Virus record (IMG/VR): IMGVR_UViG_3300035670_000439 | Location: 1 to 43,574 of that record | DNA from: a virus | DNA: 43,574 nt | Direction: 5' to 3' (one strand) | Part shown: positions 24,495 through 31,653 of the stretch, in pieces | How positions within the stretch are numbered: the first letter of the stretch is position 1 | Layout of the letters: every line of letters starts with the position of its first letter | Position numbers and translations under genes: made by a program | The notes under the pieces: model-generated | Seen by the model: only the letters and a program-made list of their open reading frames with translations | Databases searched by the model: none | What the model was told of the DNA's origin: nothing

Positions 24495-24733
24495 CGGATA
24501 TCGGGCTCAGGCTGGCGCAGCGACAAAGCTGGCGGACCCCCCATGCCGAACGCGCGCGGGGATGCATAGATCAGCCCTTCGCGTGGCACCGTCCCGCAGT
24601 AGCTGCAGGCTTGCTCGTTTGGGTGAACCTGTGCGCCGCAGCCGTTGCAGGCCAGGGTGGCGGCGCGATGCACCCGGGGCGGGGCTGGTGGCGCCGGTGG
24701 TCGCGGATAGAGGGTTGGTCGATTGATTCCCAT
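24491..24733 (-). CDS. Zinc-ribbon protein, 80 residues
   Basis: Starts at ATG 24733 (MGINRPTLYPRPPAPPAPPR). After a proline-rich lead it has ACNGCGAQVHPNEQACSYCG, a four-cysteine zinc ribbon with C-x2-C spacing on both sides. It overlaps the following gene by ATGA. It could bind nucleic acid or protein; nothing more is visible. Confidence 0.7.
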   Translation of the reverse strand: MGINRPTLYPRPPAPPAPPRVHRAATLACNGCGAQVHPNEQACSYCGTVPREGLIYASPRAFGMGGPPALSLRQPEPDIR

Positions 24734-24741
24734 GGCCGCTC

Positions 24742-25422
24742 TCAGACGATGCAAGCGCCCATGTAGGCACCCGAGTCGGGGGGGATGGGGGAGGTGCTGG
24801 CCTTGAGCGCCCTCAGATCGGCTCGGGCCTTGTCGCGGATCTGGCGCACCTCGTCCCGGGTCCACTTGTGCACGCGGTTGTCGGCGTAGAGGGCGTCGGC
24901 CACTTCCTTGCCTAGAAGCCTTTCGGCGGCTTCCCGCATGACGTGGTCCTTGGTGGAGCCGGGGGCGTTGCAGGGCTTGCACTGCCCATGCACGTTGCGG
25001 GGGTCGTAGCGAAGGTGGTCGGCTTGGCTGCGAGAGCGGATGTGGCCGGCGTCAAAGCCTCCACCCACGCCACCCATGACCAGGGTCACGCCGCAGACGA
25101 AGCAGCCCTTGCCCTGGTCGCGGTAGCGGACGTAGGCGTTCACGGCCTCCTGGGCTTCGGCCTTGAGCTCTGGGAGGCGCTTCATGGATTCGGCCTTGGC
25201 GCGGTCTGCCTTGGCTTCCTCGCGCCGCCGCTCCTTGGCCTGGCCCTCTGCAACCTTGCGGGCGTAGGTCATGCCGCAGGCTGGAGTGCACACGGTCTGC
25301 ATGGGGCGAGCGGGGAAGAAGTCGGCGCGGCAGACCTTGCAGCGCTTGGGCCTTGCCTTGGCCTCCCTGGGTGCAGAGGTGCGGACCAGGGGCTGGGTGC
25401 GCTTGAGGGCGGACCTTTTCAA
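24742..25422 (-). CDS. ninG: NinG-like recombination endonuclease (Rap family)
   Basis: 226 residues with the NinG layout: basic N-terminus (MKRSALKRTQPLVRTSAPRE), CKVCRADFFPARPMQTVC and a second cysteine pair in the zinc region, a long helix (RRREEAKADRAKAESMKRLP), then CFVCGVTLVMGG, FDAGHIRSRSQADHLRYDP and VHGQCKPCN, an HNH-like core. In lambda, NinG (Rap) cuts Holliday junctions and D-loops and helps RecA-like or Red recombination. It is 4 bases coupled to the preceding gene. The family is clear by motif order. Confidence 0.9.
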   Translation of the reverse strand: MKRSALKRTQPLVRTSAPREAKARPKRCKVCRADFFPARPMQTVCTPACGMTYARKVAEGQAKERRREEAKADRAKAESMKRLPELKAEAQEAVNAYVRYRDQGKGCFVCGVTLVMGGVGGGFDAGHIRSRSQADHLRYDPRNVHGQCKPCNAPGSTKDHVMREAAERLLGKEVADALYADNRVHKWTRDEVRQIRDKARADLRALKASTSPIPPDSGAYMGACIV

Positions 25423-25619
25423 GCCTTCGCCCCCGGCAAAGCCCCGCCCAGGTACTTCATCCCCAGCGGCGTCAGGTAGCAGGTCGCCGTGTTGAACGGT
25501 CGACCAAGGCCCGCAGGGTGGCCGGTGTCAATCGCCTGCACCCTGGCCTTGTCCCCGTCGATCTTGAGCACGATGACCTCGCGGACGCCGTGCTGGCACT
25601 TGTCGCCGGCCTCGATCAT
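25419..25619 (-). CDS. Small phage protein in the nin-like block
   Basis: 66 residues (MIEAGDKCQHGVREVIVLKI..., then RPFNTATCYLTPLGMKYLGG). The first half looks like a short beta barrel segment (REVIVLKIDGDKARVQAI). It overlaps the NinG start by 4 bases and the preceding stop by 4 bases. No known motif; function unknown. Confidence 0.65.
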   Translation of the reverse strand: MIEAGDKCQHGVREVIVLKIDGDKARVQAIDTGHPAGLGRPFNTATCYLTPLGMKYLGGALPGAKA

Positions 25620-26017
25620 TCGGAGCCCCGCTTCATCTCCTGCTGCATGTCTTCAGTCCGAATGCCACGAACCTTCCGTTTCGCTGTGCATCGAGGGCAC
25701 GAGTCAAAGCCAGTCTTCTTCGCCTTGATCGATTTGGCCGTCCGAAACACATAGAAGGCGCAGTCGCAACGACACACCCATCGCTTTGCAACACCACAGG
25801 AGAGCCCAATCGCCACCAGGCTTCCTGATCGTTCACCTCGCAGGTCAATGAACCCTTGGGCCTTTTGCTCTGCAAACGTCGGCGGACGAGTCAGGGGCTG
25901 CACATCGAACACAGGCTCGGACTGGCAGACCTCCGGGCTCCAGTTCACACCCCTACCCACAACGCTGGCGGAGAGCCTGTTGATGGGCACTGAGGCAAGC
26001 AAGCGATCCAGCTTCAC
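25616..26017 (-). CDS. Zinc-binding phage protein, 133 residues
   Basis: A GTG start at 26017 overlaps the upstream stop (GTGA), with GAGG seven bases before. The C-terminus contains RWVCRCDCAFYVFRTAKSIK and then SCPRCTAKRK, a C-x-C-x-C ... C-x2-C knuckle that I recognise as a recurrent phage zinc domain of unknown function. The N-terminal half shows no motif. It appears less GC-rich than its neighbours, which suggests separate acquisition. Confidence 0.68.
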   Translation of the reverse strand: MKLDRLLASVPINRLSASVVGRGVNWSPEVCQSEPVFDVQPLTRPPTFAEQKAQGFIDLRGERSGSLVAIGLSCGVAKRWVCRCDCAFYVFRTAKSIKAKKTGFDSCPRCTAKRKVRGIRTEDMQQEMKRGSE

Positions 26018-26193
26018 GAGACGACCTCGGCAAACGCCATCGCATCGGGGAAGCGCAGAGCAGCCCGCAGCGCATCGCTCCTTCTGGTGTACGCCTCCCC
26101 GCTGTCCGCGACACAGTGGCCGTTCTTGGCCACCAGGCGCCACCGCCAGCCGTCGCGGGCTTTGTAGATGGTGAGGGTGTGGGTGGGTTTCAT
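26014..26193 (-). CDS. Short DUF1508 (YegP-like) protein
   Basis: 59 residues, MKPTHTLTIYKARDGWRWRL, then AKNGHCVADSGEAYTRRSDA. This is one DUF1508 unit: an F/Y-x-I-Y-K-x-x-x-G-x-W-R-W-R strand pair and the x-x-N-x-x-x-x-x-x-S-x-x-Y-x-x-x-x-x-A helix. Its role in phages is not known. It overlaps NinB by ATGA and the next gene by GTGA. Confidence 0.78.
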   Translation of the reverse strand: MKPTHTLTIYKARDGWRWRLVAKNGHCVADSGEAYTRRSDALRAALRFPDAMAFAEVVS

Positions 26194-26642
26194 GCTGCTA
26201 CCTCCTCCGGCCAATCGCGGCCAAGACTGGTTTTGGACCACCTCACGCCCTGCTGGTCGCCGTAGGCGTGGGCCAAGGTGATGAGGTCGGCCATCTCGGC
26301 GACCGTCATGCGGCTGGTGCGCTGGCCCAGGAACACGAGGCCCCCGTCGATGCCGCGGCACATGCGCTGGTGTTTCTTCAGGCCAGCGGTGAGGATGTCT
26401 TTGACCTCTTCCGGCTCCAGCTTGACCATCGAGCCGTCCACGGCCCACTCCAGCTGGTTGGCCAGGTCGGTGAGCAGGGACCAGAGAAGCCGGTTCTGCG
26501 CAGTGCTGCGCGTCTCCCGCTTGATGGTCAGGCTGAGCTTGTGGCCGGCGATCAGGTAGGGCTTGGCCCATGTCGCAGCGTCCAGGATGGCCGTGCGGCC
26601 GTGCTGGGCGTTGAGGAGGACGGTGGAGAACTGTTCGCTCAT
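26190..26642 (-). CDS. ninB: NinB-like recombination protein
   Basis: 150 residues from ATG 26642. The segment LTIKRETRSTAQNRLLWSLL, followed by MVKLEPEEVKDILTAGLKK and a C-terminal MADLITLAHAYGDQQGVRW, is the NinB signature (Q-N-x-x-L-W at its centre). NinB (Orf) binds single-stranded DNA and helps load recombinase in lambda recombination. Both ends overlap neighbours by ATGA. Confidence 0.9.
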   Translation of the reverse strand: MSEQFSTVLLNAQHGRTAILDAATWAKPYLIAGHKLSLTIKRETRSTAQNRLLWSLLTDLANQLEWAVDGSMVKLEPEEVKDILTAGLKKHQRMCRGIDGGLVFLGQRTSRMTVAEMADLITLAHAYGDQQGVRWSKTSLGRDWPEEVAA

Positions 26643-27094
26643 AGGGCCACCGCCTCTACGCCCGCGGCGATCATCTTGCGCACCTCGTCGGCCGTGCGCT
26701 GGAAGGCCTCTTCGACCTGGCGCTCGGTCAGAAGGGTCAGGCACTGCTCGTAGATCGCCAGCACCGCCCGCACCGCCTCGATGCCCTGCCCGTCCAGCCG
26801 CAGCGAGGCGCCGGCCTTGTAGCGAACCTGGGCGGCCTTCATGGACTCATTGGCCGCTCGGGTGTAGACCGTGGCCTCCAGGTCGAGCTGCTTGAGGTGC
26901 ACGGCCAGGGTCTCGGTGACGTTCACCACGTCCGCCAAGTCGCGCCAGGCTTCCACGTCATTGCCGGCTGCGCAAGCGGTCAGCGACTCCAGGGCGGTGT
27001 AAGCGCGAAGGACGAAGCGCTCACGGACATGCTTGGGCAGAGGCATGAGGCGGGCCAGGGGGTTGCGGTGGCGGGTGACGGGGTGGCGCTTCAC
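26639..27094 (-). CDS. Helical phage protein before NinB
   Basis: 151 residues from GTG 27094, which overlaps the preceding stop (GTGA). The sequence is almost entirely helical (RERFVLRAYTALESLTACAA, AVLAIYEQCLTLLTERQVEE). Proteins of this kind with a KRHPVTRHRNP-type basic start are common in Burkholderiales phages in this location. No catalytic motif; role unknown. Confidence 0.7.
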   Translation of the reverse strand: MKRHPVTRHRNPLARLMPLPKHVRERFVLRAYTALESLTACAAGNDVEAWRDLADVVNVTETLAVHLKQLDLEATVYTRAANESMKAAQVRYKAGASLRLDGQGIEAVRAVLAIYEQCLTLLTERQVEEAFQRTADEVRKMIAAGVEAVAL

Positions 27095-27324
27095 AGAGCC
27101 TCCCGCTGGAGAGCTTCGGGGCCGCAGGCCTGGCCAGCCAGTCGCGCCAAGCTGGCCGGGCCGTTGATGAGGCTGCAACGCAGGATCAGGCCCGAGCCGG
27201 CCGCGCGGTTCCTGGAGACCCGGCTGATGCTGTGCCGGCAGGTTTGGCAGGCCTCGCGCTGCTGGTCAAAGATGAACGGGGGCAGCTTGGGTGCGGCGGG
27301 GTGGAAGGTCAGGCGCCAGGTCAT
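27091..27324 (-). CDS. Small Cys-containing phage protein
   Basis: 77 residues from ATG 27324 (MTWRLTFHPAAPKLPPFIFD). It has EACQTCRHSI and later LILRCSLI and GQACGPEAL: four cysteines, with one C-x2-C pair. It is coupled to its neighbours by 4-base overlaps on both sides. A short zinc-binding protein is likely; no family recognised. Confidence 0.65.
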   Translation of the reverse strand: MTWRLTFHPAAPKLPPFIFDQQREACQTCRHSISRVSRNRAAGSGLILRCSLINGPASLARLAGQACGPEALQREAL

Positions 27325-27863
27325 GCGGCAGGCCTCCAAGTGAAGACCGAGGCGTTCTGGGCCTCATCGCGCCACATCCGCCCGTGCCTTATCTTGCTGA
27401 TGGCCTGCGGGGTCAGGCCAGTGCGTCCGGCCAGCGCCACATTGGTCTCGCTGCTGCTCAGGATCTCCGCCCGCAACTCCGGCGTGTAGCGGGAGAGACC
27501 GCGCGAGCGGCGCGTGCGGGCAATGAGCGCACGCTGCAGCACGGGCAAGGGCTTGCTTCGCAGCTGGCAGTAGGCCGCCCACTTCATGAGCTTTCGGTGG
27601 GCGGGGTTTCCGCAGGCGCGGTCGCCGCAGTTCGGCGCCCAGATGGTTCCCTTGGCCGGCAGCGAACCCGTCTTGAGCACGCTCACCAGGGCGCTCAGGC
27701 TGAGCACCTTGCCCAGAGCCGGGCAGTAGATGATCCCGGTCGATTGCTTTCGGGCGGCCTGGAAAATCCAGCACCCAGTCAACTCATCGATCACAGACCG
27801 AAGGCGCAGGTCCTCAAAATCGCGGACACCGCCAAGGTCCTGCCCTTTCTTGACGCCAGCCAT
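27321..27863 (-). CDS. HNH-like / zinc-motif protein with C-terminal HTH
   Basis: 180 residues. The N-terminal half has TGCWIFQAARKQSTGIIYCP and IWAPNCGDRACGNPAHRKLM, which resembles the CW...H-x-C-x-N-x-x-C-x-N-P-x-H-L motif of phage HNH proteins, but the first catalytic His is replaced (NCGD). The C-terminal half (TPELRAEILSSSETNVALAG, QAISKIRHGRMWRD) is an HTH or NUMOD-like DNA-binding module. It may be a decayed homing-type endonuclease or a DNA-binding protein. It sits between the helicase and the nin-like block. Confidence 0.65.
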   Translation of the reverse strand: MAGVKKGQDLGGVRDFEDLRLRSVIDELTGCWIFQAARKQSTGIIYCPALGKVLSLSALVSVLKTGSLPAKGTIWAPNCGDRACGNPAHRKLMKWAAYCQLRSKPLPVLQRALIARTRRSRGLSRYTPELRAEILSSSETNVALAGRTGLTPQAISKIRHGRMWRDEAQNASVFTWRPAA

Positions 27864-29257
27864 CAGAGATCCCCTCCCCTGCTCTTCGGGCTGAACTCAT
27901 CGAGCCGGCGCGTTGACTCCAGCCAACGCTGGCGCTCAAGGTCGAAGCCCATGACGGCCACGCCGCGCTTGCCCGATCGGTTCTTGGCAACGTCCATGCC
28001 GGCGTGAACGAAAGTCTTGCCCTCGTAGTCCTCGACGGGCCAGAGGAAGAGGATCGTGTCGGCGTCCTGCTCGATCTCGCCCGAGTCCCGAAGGTCGGAC
28101 AGCTGCGGGCGCTTGCCGGGGCGCTTCTCCACCTCGCGGTTGAGCTGGCTCAGGGCAATCACGCAGATGCCCAGCTCCATGCTCAGCGCCTTGAGCCCGC
28201 GGCTGATCTCGCCCACCTGGGCCGTGCGGTTCTCCTTCGTGAGCGTGGAGCTGCAGAGCTGCAGGTAGTCCACCACCAGCACCTTGAGGCCCTTGATGCG
28301 GCGGGCCTTGGCGCGGATGTCGTTGAGCGTGAGCGCCTGCTGGTCATCAATCCACAGCGGCATGCGCGCCATTTCGTCCACCGCTTCGGTCAGCGCCCTC
28401 CAGCTTTCGTCGCTGAGCCGGCCGCTGGTGATTTCCTCACCGCTCACGCCGGCCACGCTCGCGGCGGCGCGATCGGTCAGCTCATCCGCCGGCATTTCCT
28501 GGCTCAGGAACAGCACGCCGCGCCCATCGCGCGCCAAGCGCATGCCGATCGACATGGACGCCGAGGACTTGCCCACGCCCGGCCGAGCGGCCAGGATCAG
28601 CAACTTTCCGGGCCGCAGGCCGCCCTTGAGGTAGCGATCCAGACTGGGCCACCCCGTTGGCCAGCACTCGCCCAAGTCACCCTCGGCCGCGGCGTTGATG
28701 CGGTCCATGACGCCGGTAATGAGGTCGCGCATGAGCTTTGGCTCACGGCCGGCGCGCTTGGTCTCGTTGGCGATGCCTAGAACCAGGGCTTCCGCCTCGT
28801 CCAGCACTGTGGCCACGGGCCGGCCTTTGGTGTTCATGGCCGCGGTGGCGATCTCGTCGCCTGCAGTGACCAGACGGCGCAGCACCGATCGCTCCCGCAC
28901 GATCTCGGCGTAGCGGCGCAGGTTCGACGCGCTGGGCACGGCCTGGGCCAAGGCGTTGAGGTAGTCCAAGCCGCCGCAGTCCTCGGCCTTGTCGGCGCGG
29001 CGCAGCTGCTCGTGCACCGTGATGACATCGGCCGGCTTCCCGGCGGTGATGAGCTGGCCGAGCGCCGCAAAGATGGCCCGATGGTCGGGGCGGTAGAAGT
29101 CGCCGTCCGCCAGCAGGTCCGCAGCGCGGTCCCATGCGGCGTTGTCGATCAGCAGGCCGCCAAGGACCGACTGCTCGGCCTCGATCGACTGCGGCGGCAC
29201 GCGCAAGCCAGCTACTTCAGCGTCGATCGGCGGCGCGGGGCGGGTATCGATGCTCAT
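27863..29257 (-). CDS. dnaB: Replicative DNA helicase, DnaB family
   Basis: 464 residues. The N-terminal domain has PPQSIEAEQSVLGGLLIDN and FYRPDHRAIFAALGQLITAG, standard for DnaB. The RecA-like C-terminal domain contains ILAARPGVGKSSASMSIG (Walker A), VLFLSQEM, LKVLVVDYLQLCSS (Walker B), ALSQLNREVEKR and DADTILFLW. It unwinds DNA at the phage fork. The start overlaps the stop of the O-like gene by ATGA, so initiator and helicase are made together. The phage does not need the host helicase, only priming and polymerase. Confidence 0.96.
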   Translation of the reverse strand: MSIDTRPAPPIDAEVAGLRVPPQSIEAEQSVLGGLLIDNAAWDRAADLLADGDFYRPDHRAIFAALGQLITAGKPADVITVHEQLRRADKAEDCGGLDYLNALAQAVPSASNLRRYAEIVRERSVLRRLVTAGDEIATAAMNTKGRPVATVLDEAEALVLGIANETKRAGREPKLMRDLITGVMDRINAAAEGDLGECWPTGWPSLDRYLKGGLRPGKLLILAARPGVGKSSASMSIGMRLARDGRGVLFLSQEMPADELTDRAAASVAGVSGEEITSGRLSDESWRALTEAVDEMARMPLWIDDQQALTLNDIRAKARRIKGLKVLVVDYLQLCSSTLTKENRTAQVGEISRGLKALSMELGICVIALSQLNREVEKRPGKRPQLSDLRDSGEIEQDADTILFLWPVEDYEGKTFVHAGMDVAKNRSGKRGVAVMGFDLERQRWLESTRRLDEFSPKSRGGDL

Positions 29258-30063
29258 GCTGCGGCCTCCGTGCGCTCCAGGACGGCCTTGAGGCCCCGGT
29301 CGGTGAGCAGGAACTCCAGGTCAGCCTTCCAGTCCGGGTGCGATCGGCTGGGGCTTCGGCCGGTCAGCCAGTCGTTGTGCTGCACCCGGTCGAAGTAGGC
29401 GGCGAACCACGCCAGGGCCTCGTCGCCGTTCGTGGCCCTGGGCGTGCCGTCCTGCTTTTTGCTGCTGAGCACCCAGGCCCAGAGCTTGCGCATGGCCTTG
29501 CGGCGCTTCTCGTCCATGAGCCGAACCCGGGGCAGCATGGGCAGCGCCGAGTGGTAGGCCTCGACGATGGCTTCGTAGGGGCAAGGCACCGACGCCCGGC
29601 CCTTGGTCGCCGCTGGCGACGAGGATGAAGCGTTAGCTTCATCCGGTTCTTTATCCTGCTCCTGTTCCTGTTCCTGGTTAAGCAAGGGTTGCGGAACGGT
29701 TTCAGAAGGGTTCAGCCAAGAAACCTCTTTTGGCAGCAGCGACAAGCACTTATCGACGGCCTTGCGCTGATTCGGGTTCTCGGGCGGGTTCCAGTCCAGG
29801 AACTTGTGCACCTTGACCCATTTCGTGCGCTCGCATCGGGTTGCGAAACCGCAGCGGAACAGTTCCTCGAACCCTTTGCGAACCCTTTCCGGCGACCAGT
29901 CCAAGTCTTCCGCGGCGTAGCCGTCCGGGCAGCGGAACACGCCAGCGATCGTCTGGTGCTGGCAGGTCAGAAGGTAGATGGCCAGCATGCGGCCGTTGTC
30001 CGACAGCGCCTTGAACGTGGGGCTGGCCCACATGGCGGTGTGGATCTTTCCGTACTCGCGCAT
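29254..30063 (-). CDS. Replication initiator / helicase loader (lambda O-like role)
   Basis: 269 residues. The N-terminal 110 form a winged-helix module (REYGKIHTAMWASPTFKALS, RMLAIYLLTCQHQTIAGVFR, LDWSPERVRKGFEELFRCGF) like phage replisome-organiser proteins. A low-complexity linker (QEQEQEQDKEPDEANASSSS) follows, then a helical C-terminal domain. Place just upstream of dnaB supports origin recognition and helicase loading. The linker DNA holds a strong inverted repeat and short direct repeats, as lambda's origin does within gene O. The order and domain layout are seen; the origin role is inferred. Confidence 0.82.
   Translation of the reverse strand: MREYGKIHTAMWASPTFKALSDNGRMLAIYLLTCQHQTIAGVFRCPDGYAAEDLDWSPERVRKGFEELFRCGFATRCERTKWVKVHKFLDWNPPENPNQRKAVDKCLSLLPKEVSWLNPSETVPQPLLNQEQEQEQDKEPDEANASSSSPAATKGRASVPCPYEAIVEAYHSALPMLPRVRLMDEKRRKAMRKLWAWVLSSKKQDGTPRATNGDEALAWFAAYFDRVQHNDWLTGRSPSRSHPDWKADLEFLLTDRGLKAVLERTEAAA
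29623..29644. repeat. 9-base-pair inverted repeat in the initiator gene; candidate origin element
   Basis: GGATGAAGC-GTTA-GCTTCATCC is a perfect 9+4+9 palindrome, followed at 29651-29676 by repeated TCCTG units, and at 29680-29722 and 29867-29892 by several GAACCCTT-type repeats. The local stretch is visibly AT-richer than its surroundings. Repeats and a dyad inside the initiator gene recall lambda ori. Confidence 0.45.
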
Positions 30064-30260
30064 CAGACCCCATGCCTTTCTGCAAGGGCGCGCATGGCCT
30101 GCTCATGCTCATCGGCGCTGGCGCCGGGGTGCTGGCACTCCCAGAGGTGCTTGGCGGCCTCGTAGGCTTGCCAGCGCTGCTGCTCGGTGGAGAGCTGGCG
30201 CAGGGTGATGTGGCGGGGCGGCAGAGCGCGCGGCCGAACGGCAATGCGATGCCCGCTCAT
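30063..30260 (-). CDS. Small protein upstream of the initiator gene
   Basis: 65 residues from ATG 30260, MSGHRIAVRPRALPPRHITL, then RWQAYEAAKHLWECQHPGAS. The end overlaps the O-like start by one base and the start overlaps the preceding stop (ATGA). The mostly helical acidic C-terminus has no recognised motif. Its place suggests early expression and perhaps a link to replication. Confidence 0.65.
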   Translation of the reverse strand: MSGHRIAVRPRALPPRHITLRQLSTEQQRWQAYEAAKHLWECQHPGASADEHEQAMRALAERHGV

Positions 30261-30559
30261 GCCAGCCTCCACAGCCGCTCAGACCGGCCGCTCAGGGTCT
30301 TTCGCTCGCCCGGGGCCAGCGCGATGCGGCCGGCCTGGTGCAGCTCGGCCAAGCGCTTGCGGGCTTGGTAGGGCTCCAGGTTCGCCAGCACGCCGATCTG
30401 CTCGGCGCCCAGGGGGACGAGGGACAGGCGCAGAGCGCTCAAGATGCGCTGCTGATGAGCGTGGGCCAGCCCGGAGGCTTGAGCGGCTGCAGCGTGGCTG
30501 GTAGCCGGATCGCTGCGGCGAGCGCGCGGCGGGTCGAACAAGTCGGACTGAGCAAGCAT
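30257..30559 (-). CDS. Winged-helix-type phage protein
   Basis: 100 residues from ATG 30559. DPATSHAAAAQASGLAHAHQ at the N-terminus is typical of short phage proteins with a C-terminal winged helix; here the helix part is LGAEQIGVLANLEPYQARKR, then LAELHQAGRIALAPGERKTL. Probably a DNA-binding early protein. It is the first gene after the Cro-like gene in the early minus-strand operon. Confidence 0.7.
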   Translation of the reverse strand: MLAQSDLFDPPRARRSDPATSHAAAAQASGLAHAHQQRILSALRLSLVPLGAEQIGVLANLEPYQARKRLAELHQAGRIALAPGERKTLSGRSERLWRLA

Positions 30560-30596
30560 CACCACACCCCCCACACATGAACCGCCCCGCCATTGG

Positions 30597-30616
30597 TTCG
30601 GGGGTAGAAACCCGAA
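30597..30616 (-). other. Short hairpin between cro-like gene and early operon
   Basis: TTCGGG and CCCGAA (6 bases, 8-base loop) lie in the 119-base gap between the Cro-like stop and the next gene (30559). No U-run follows on the minus strand. This is the place of lambda's nutR/tR1 region, so an attenuator or antitermination element is possible but unproven. Confidence 0.35.
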
Positions 30617-30678
30617 GCCCTGGCACCCATGCTTGCGCCATGGGATCGAACAGCACCGCGCAAATGAATCGACATGGA

Positions 30679-30936
30679 TCAGGCCGCCTGCTTGGCGCGC
30701 TTGGGGGCCTTGAGGTCGGGCCAGATCAGCCAGTAGTCGTCGGGCCGGAGGTCGGCGCGCGTGACGGCGCCTTTGGTGGCGCGCTCGATGGAGACGCAGT
30801 TCGCCGCGTCAGGCTGCCGGCCGGCATAACCGTGGCGCCACTGCCGCAACTGGTCCGGGTTCTTGATCTTGGCCGCCTTGCAAAGCTCGGCGGACGTCAT
30901 GGCCCCGGGTGACAGGAGGTAGTCATGCAGCTTCAT
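30679..30936 (-). CDS. Cro/YdaS-like repressor
   Basis: 85 residues from ATG 30936. MTSAELCKAAKIKNPDQLRQ and WRHGYAGRQPDAANCVSIER follow the YdaS/Cro pattern: helix-turn-helix with a P-x-x-A-x-x-I-E turn and an ERATKGAVTRADLRPD C-terminus. It is divergent to the CI-like gene with a 75-base shared control region holding three operator-like sites, as expected of the lytic-side switch protein. No Shine-Dalgarno stands before its ATG, and a -10-like box (CAGAAT) lies only 8 bases upstream, so its mRNA may be nearly leaderless. Confidence 0.88.
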   Translation of the reverse strand: MKLHDYLLSPGAMTSAELCKAAKIKNPDQLRQWRHGYAGRQPDAANCVSIERATKGAVTRADLRPDDYWLIWPDLKAPKRAKQAA

Positions 30937-30948
30937 GGCCGCGATTCT

Positions 30949-31001
30949 GTAGCAATGGCTACCGCATTGCAAGTAGCATCTGCTCGCGTAGCATTTGCAA
31001 C
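30949..31001. promoter_or_regulatory. Divergent cro/cI operator-promoter region
   Basis: Three copies of a 14-base site occur here: GTAGCAATGGCTAC (30949-30962, perfect GTAGC-N4-GCTAC dyad), GTAGCATCTGCTCG (30973-30986) and GTAGCATTTGCAAC (30988-31001). On the minus strand TTGCAA (30967-30972) and CAGAAT (30944-30949) are 17 bases apart, with the perfect site between them. It should be where the CI-like and Cro-like proteins compete. Confidence 0.7.
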
Positions 31002-31011
31002 AGTGCGGGGT

Positions 31012-31653
31012 ATGGCTTTTCGCATCGACCCCAAGGTTCAGGAGGCGCGCATCCGCTTCCTGGAGAGAGTCTGGAAAGAGGCCTTCGACGAGAACAAGGC
31101 CGAGCTCGGCCGCCGGCTTGGCTACAAGGACGGCTCGTTCGTCGGCCAGATGCTTCGCAACGAGAAGCCTGTCACCGAGGCCACCTGGAACAAGCTCACC
31201 CGCCTCTCAGAAGTCAGAGAGCGCGGCTTGGCCGGCAACGTCATTGCGCTTCCTCCATCCCCGCAAATAGGCGACGAGGACAAACCCGGGGTGGCTCGCG
31301 CCGTGAGCGAGCGTTCACATATCGTTACACCCAGAACATTGATCTGGGGAGACTTTGTGCTGTCGGAGATTCAGGGAGAGTTCGTCATGGCCGTTGCGGG
31401 GGATGCCCTCGCACCGCACTACCTACCAGGGGAGCGCGGCATCTGGTTGGCCTGCGACTACGGGAGGCCCGGGAAGGCCGTCTTGCTTGTGGATGAGGCA
31501 GAAGAGTTCTATCTCCGCATCTACGAACCGAGGGCCGGCCAATCGTGGGCCGGCGTGTCGGGTCGGCCTGGCCAGCCTGGTCATCGAGAGCTGACGCCCG
31601 AGCGGGATGGCGTGCGGATCGTCGCGCGCATCCTCTGGCGCTCGGAAGACTAG
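31012..31653 (+). CDS. CI-like repressor with S24-type C-terminal domain lacking the catalytic serine
   Basis: 213 residues from ATG 31012. The N-terminus (DENKAELGRRLGYKDGSFVG, MLRNEKPVTEATWNKLTRLS) is a helix-turn-helix. The C-terminus is shaped like a LexA/CI peptidase domain (FVMAVAGDALAPHYLPGERG, GKAVLLVDEAEEFYLRIYEP, VRIVARILWR). At the position of the catalytic Ser (GDSM) it has Ala132 (GDAL), and no Lys is where the general base should be (YLRIY). It probably dimerises but cannot cleave itself. It is convergent with and overlaps the next gene by 3 bases. Confidence 0.85.
   Translation: MAFRIDPKVQEARIRFLERVWKEAFDENKAELGRRLGYKDGSFVGQMLRNEKPVTEATWNKLTRLSEVRERGLAGNVIALPPSPQIGDEDKPGVARAVSERSHIVTPRTLIWGDFVLSEIQGEFVMAVAGDALAPHYLPGERGIWLACDYGRPGKAVLLVDEAEEFYLRIYEPRAGQSWAGVSGRPGQPGHRELTPERDGVRIVARILWRSED

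Noticed and set aside
24491-24982. A 163-residue minus-strand gene
   Set aside because: Its first half overlaps NinG in another frame; only the part from ATG 24733, with the zinc ribbon, looks real.
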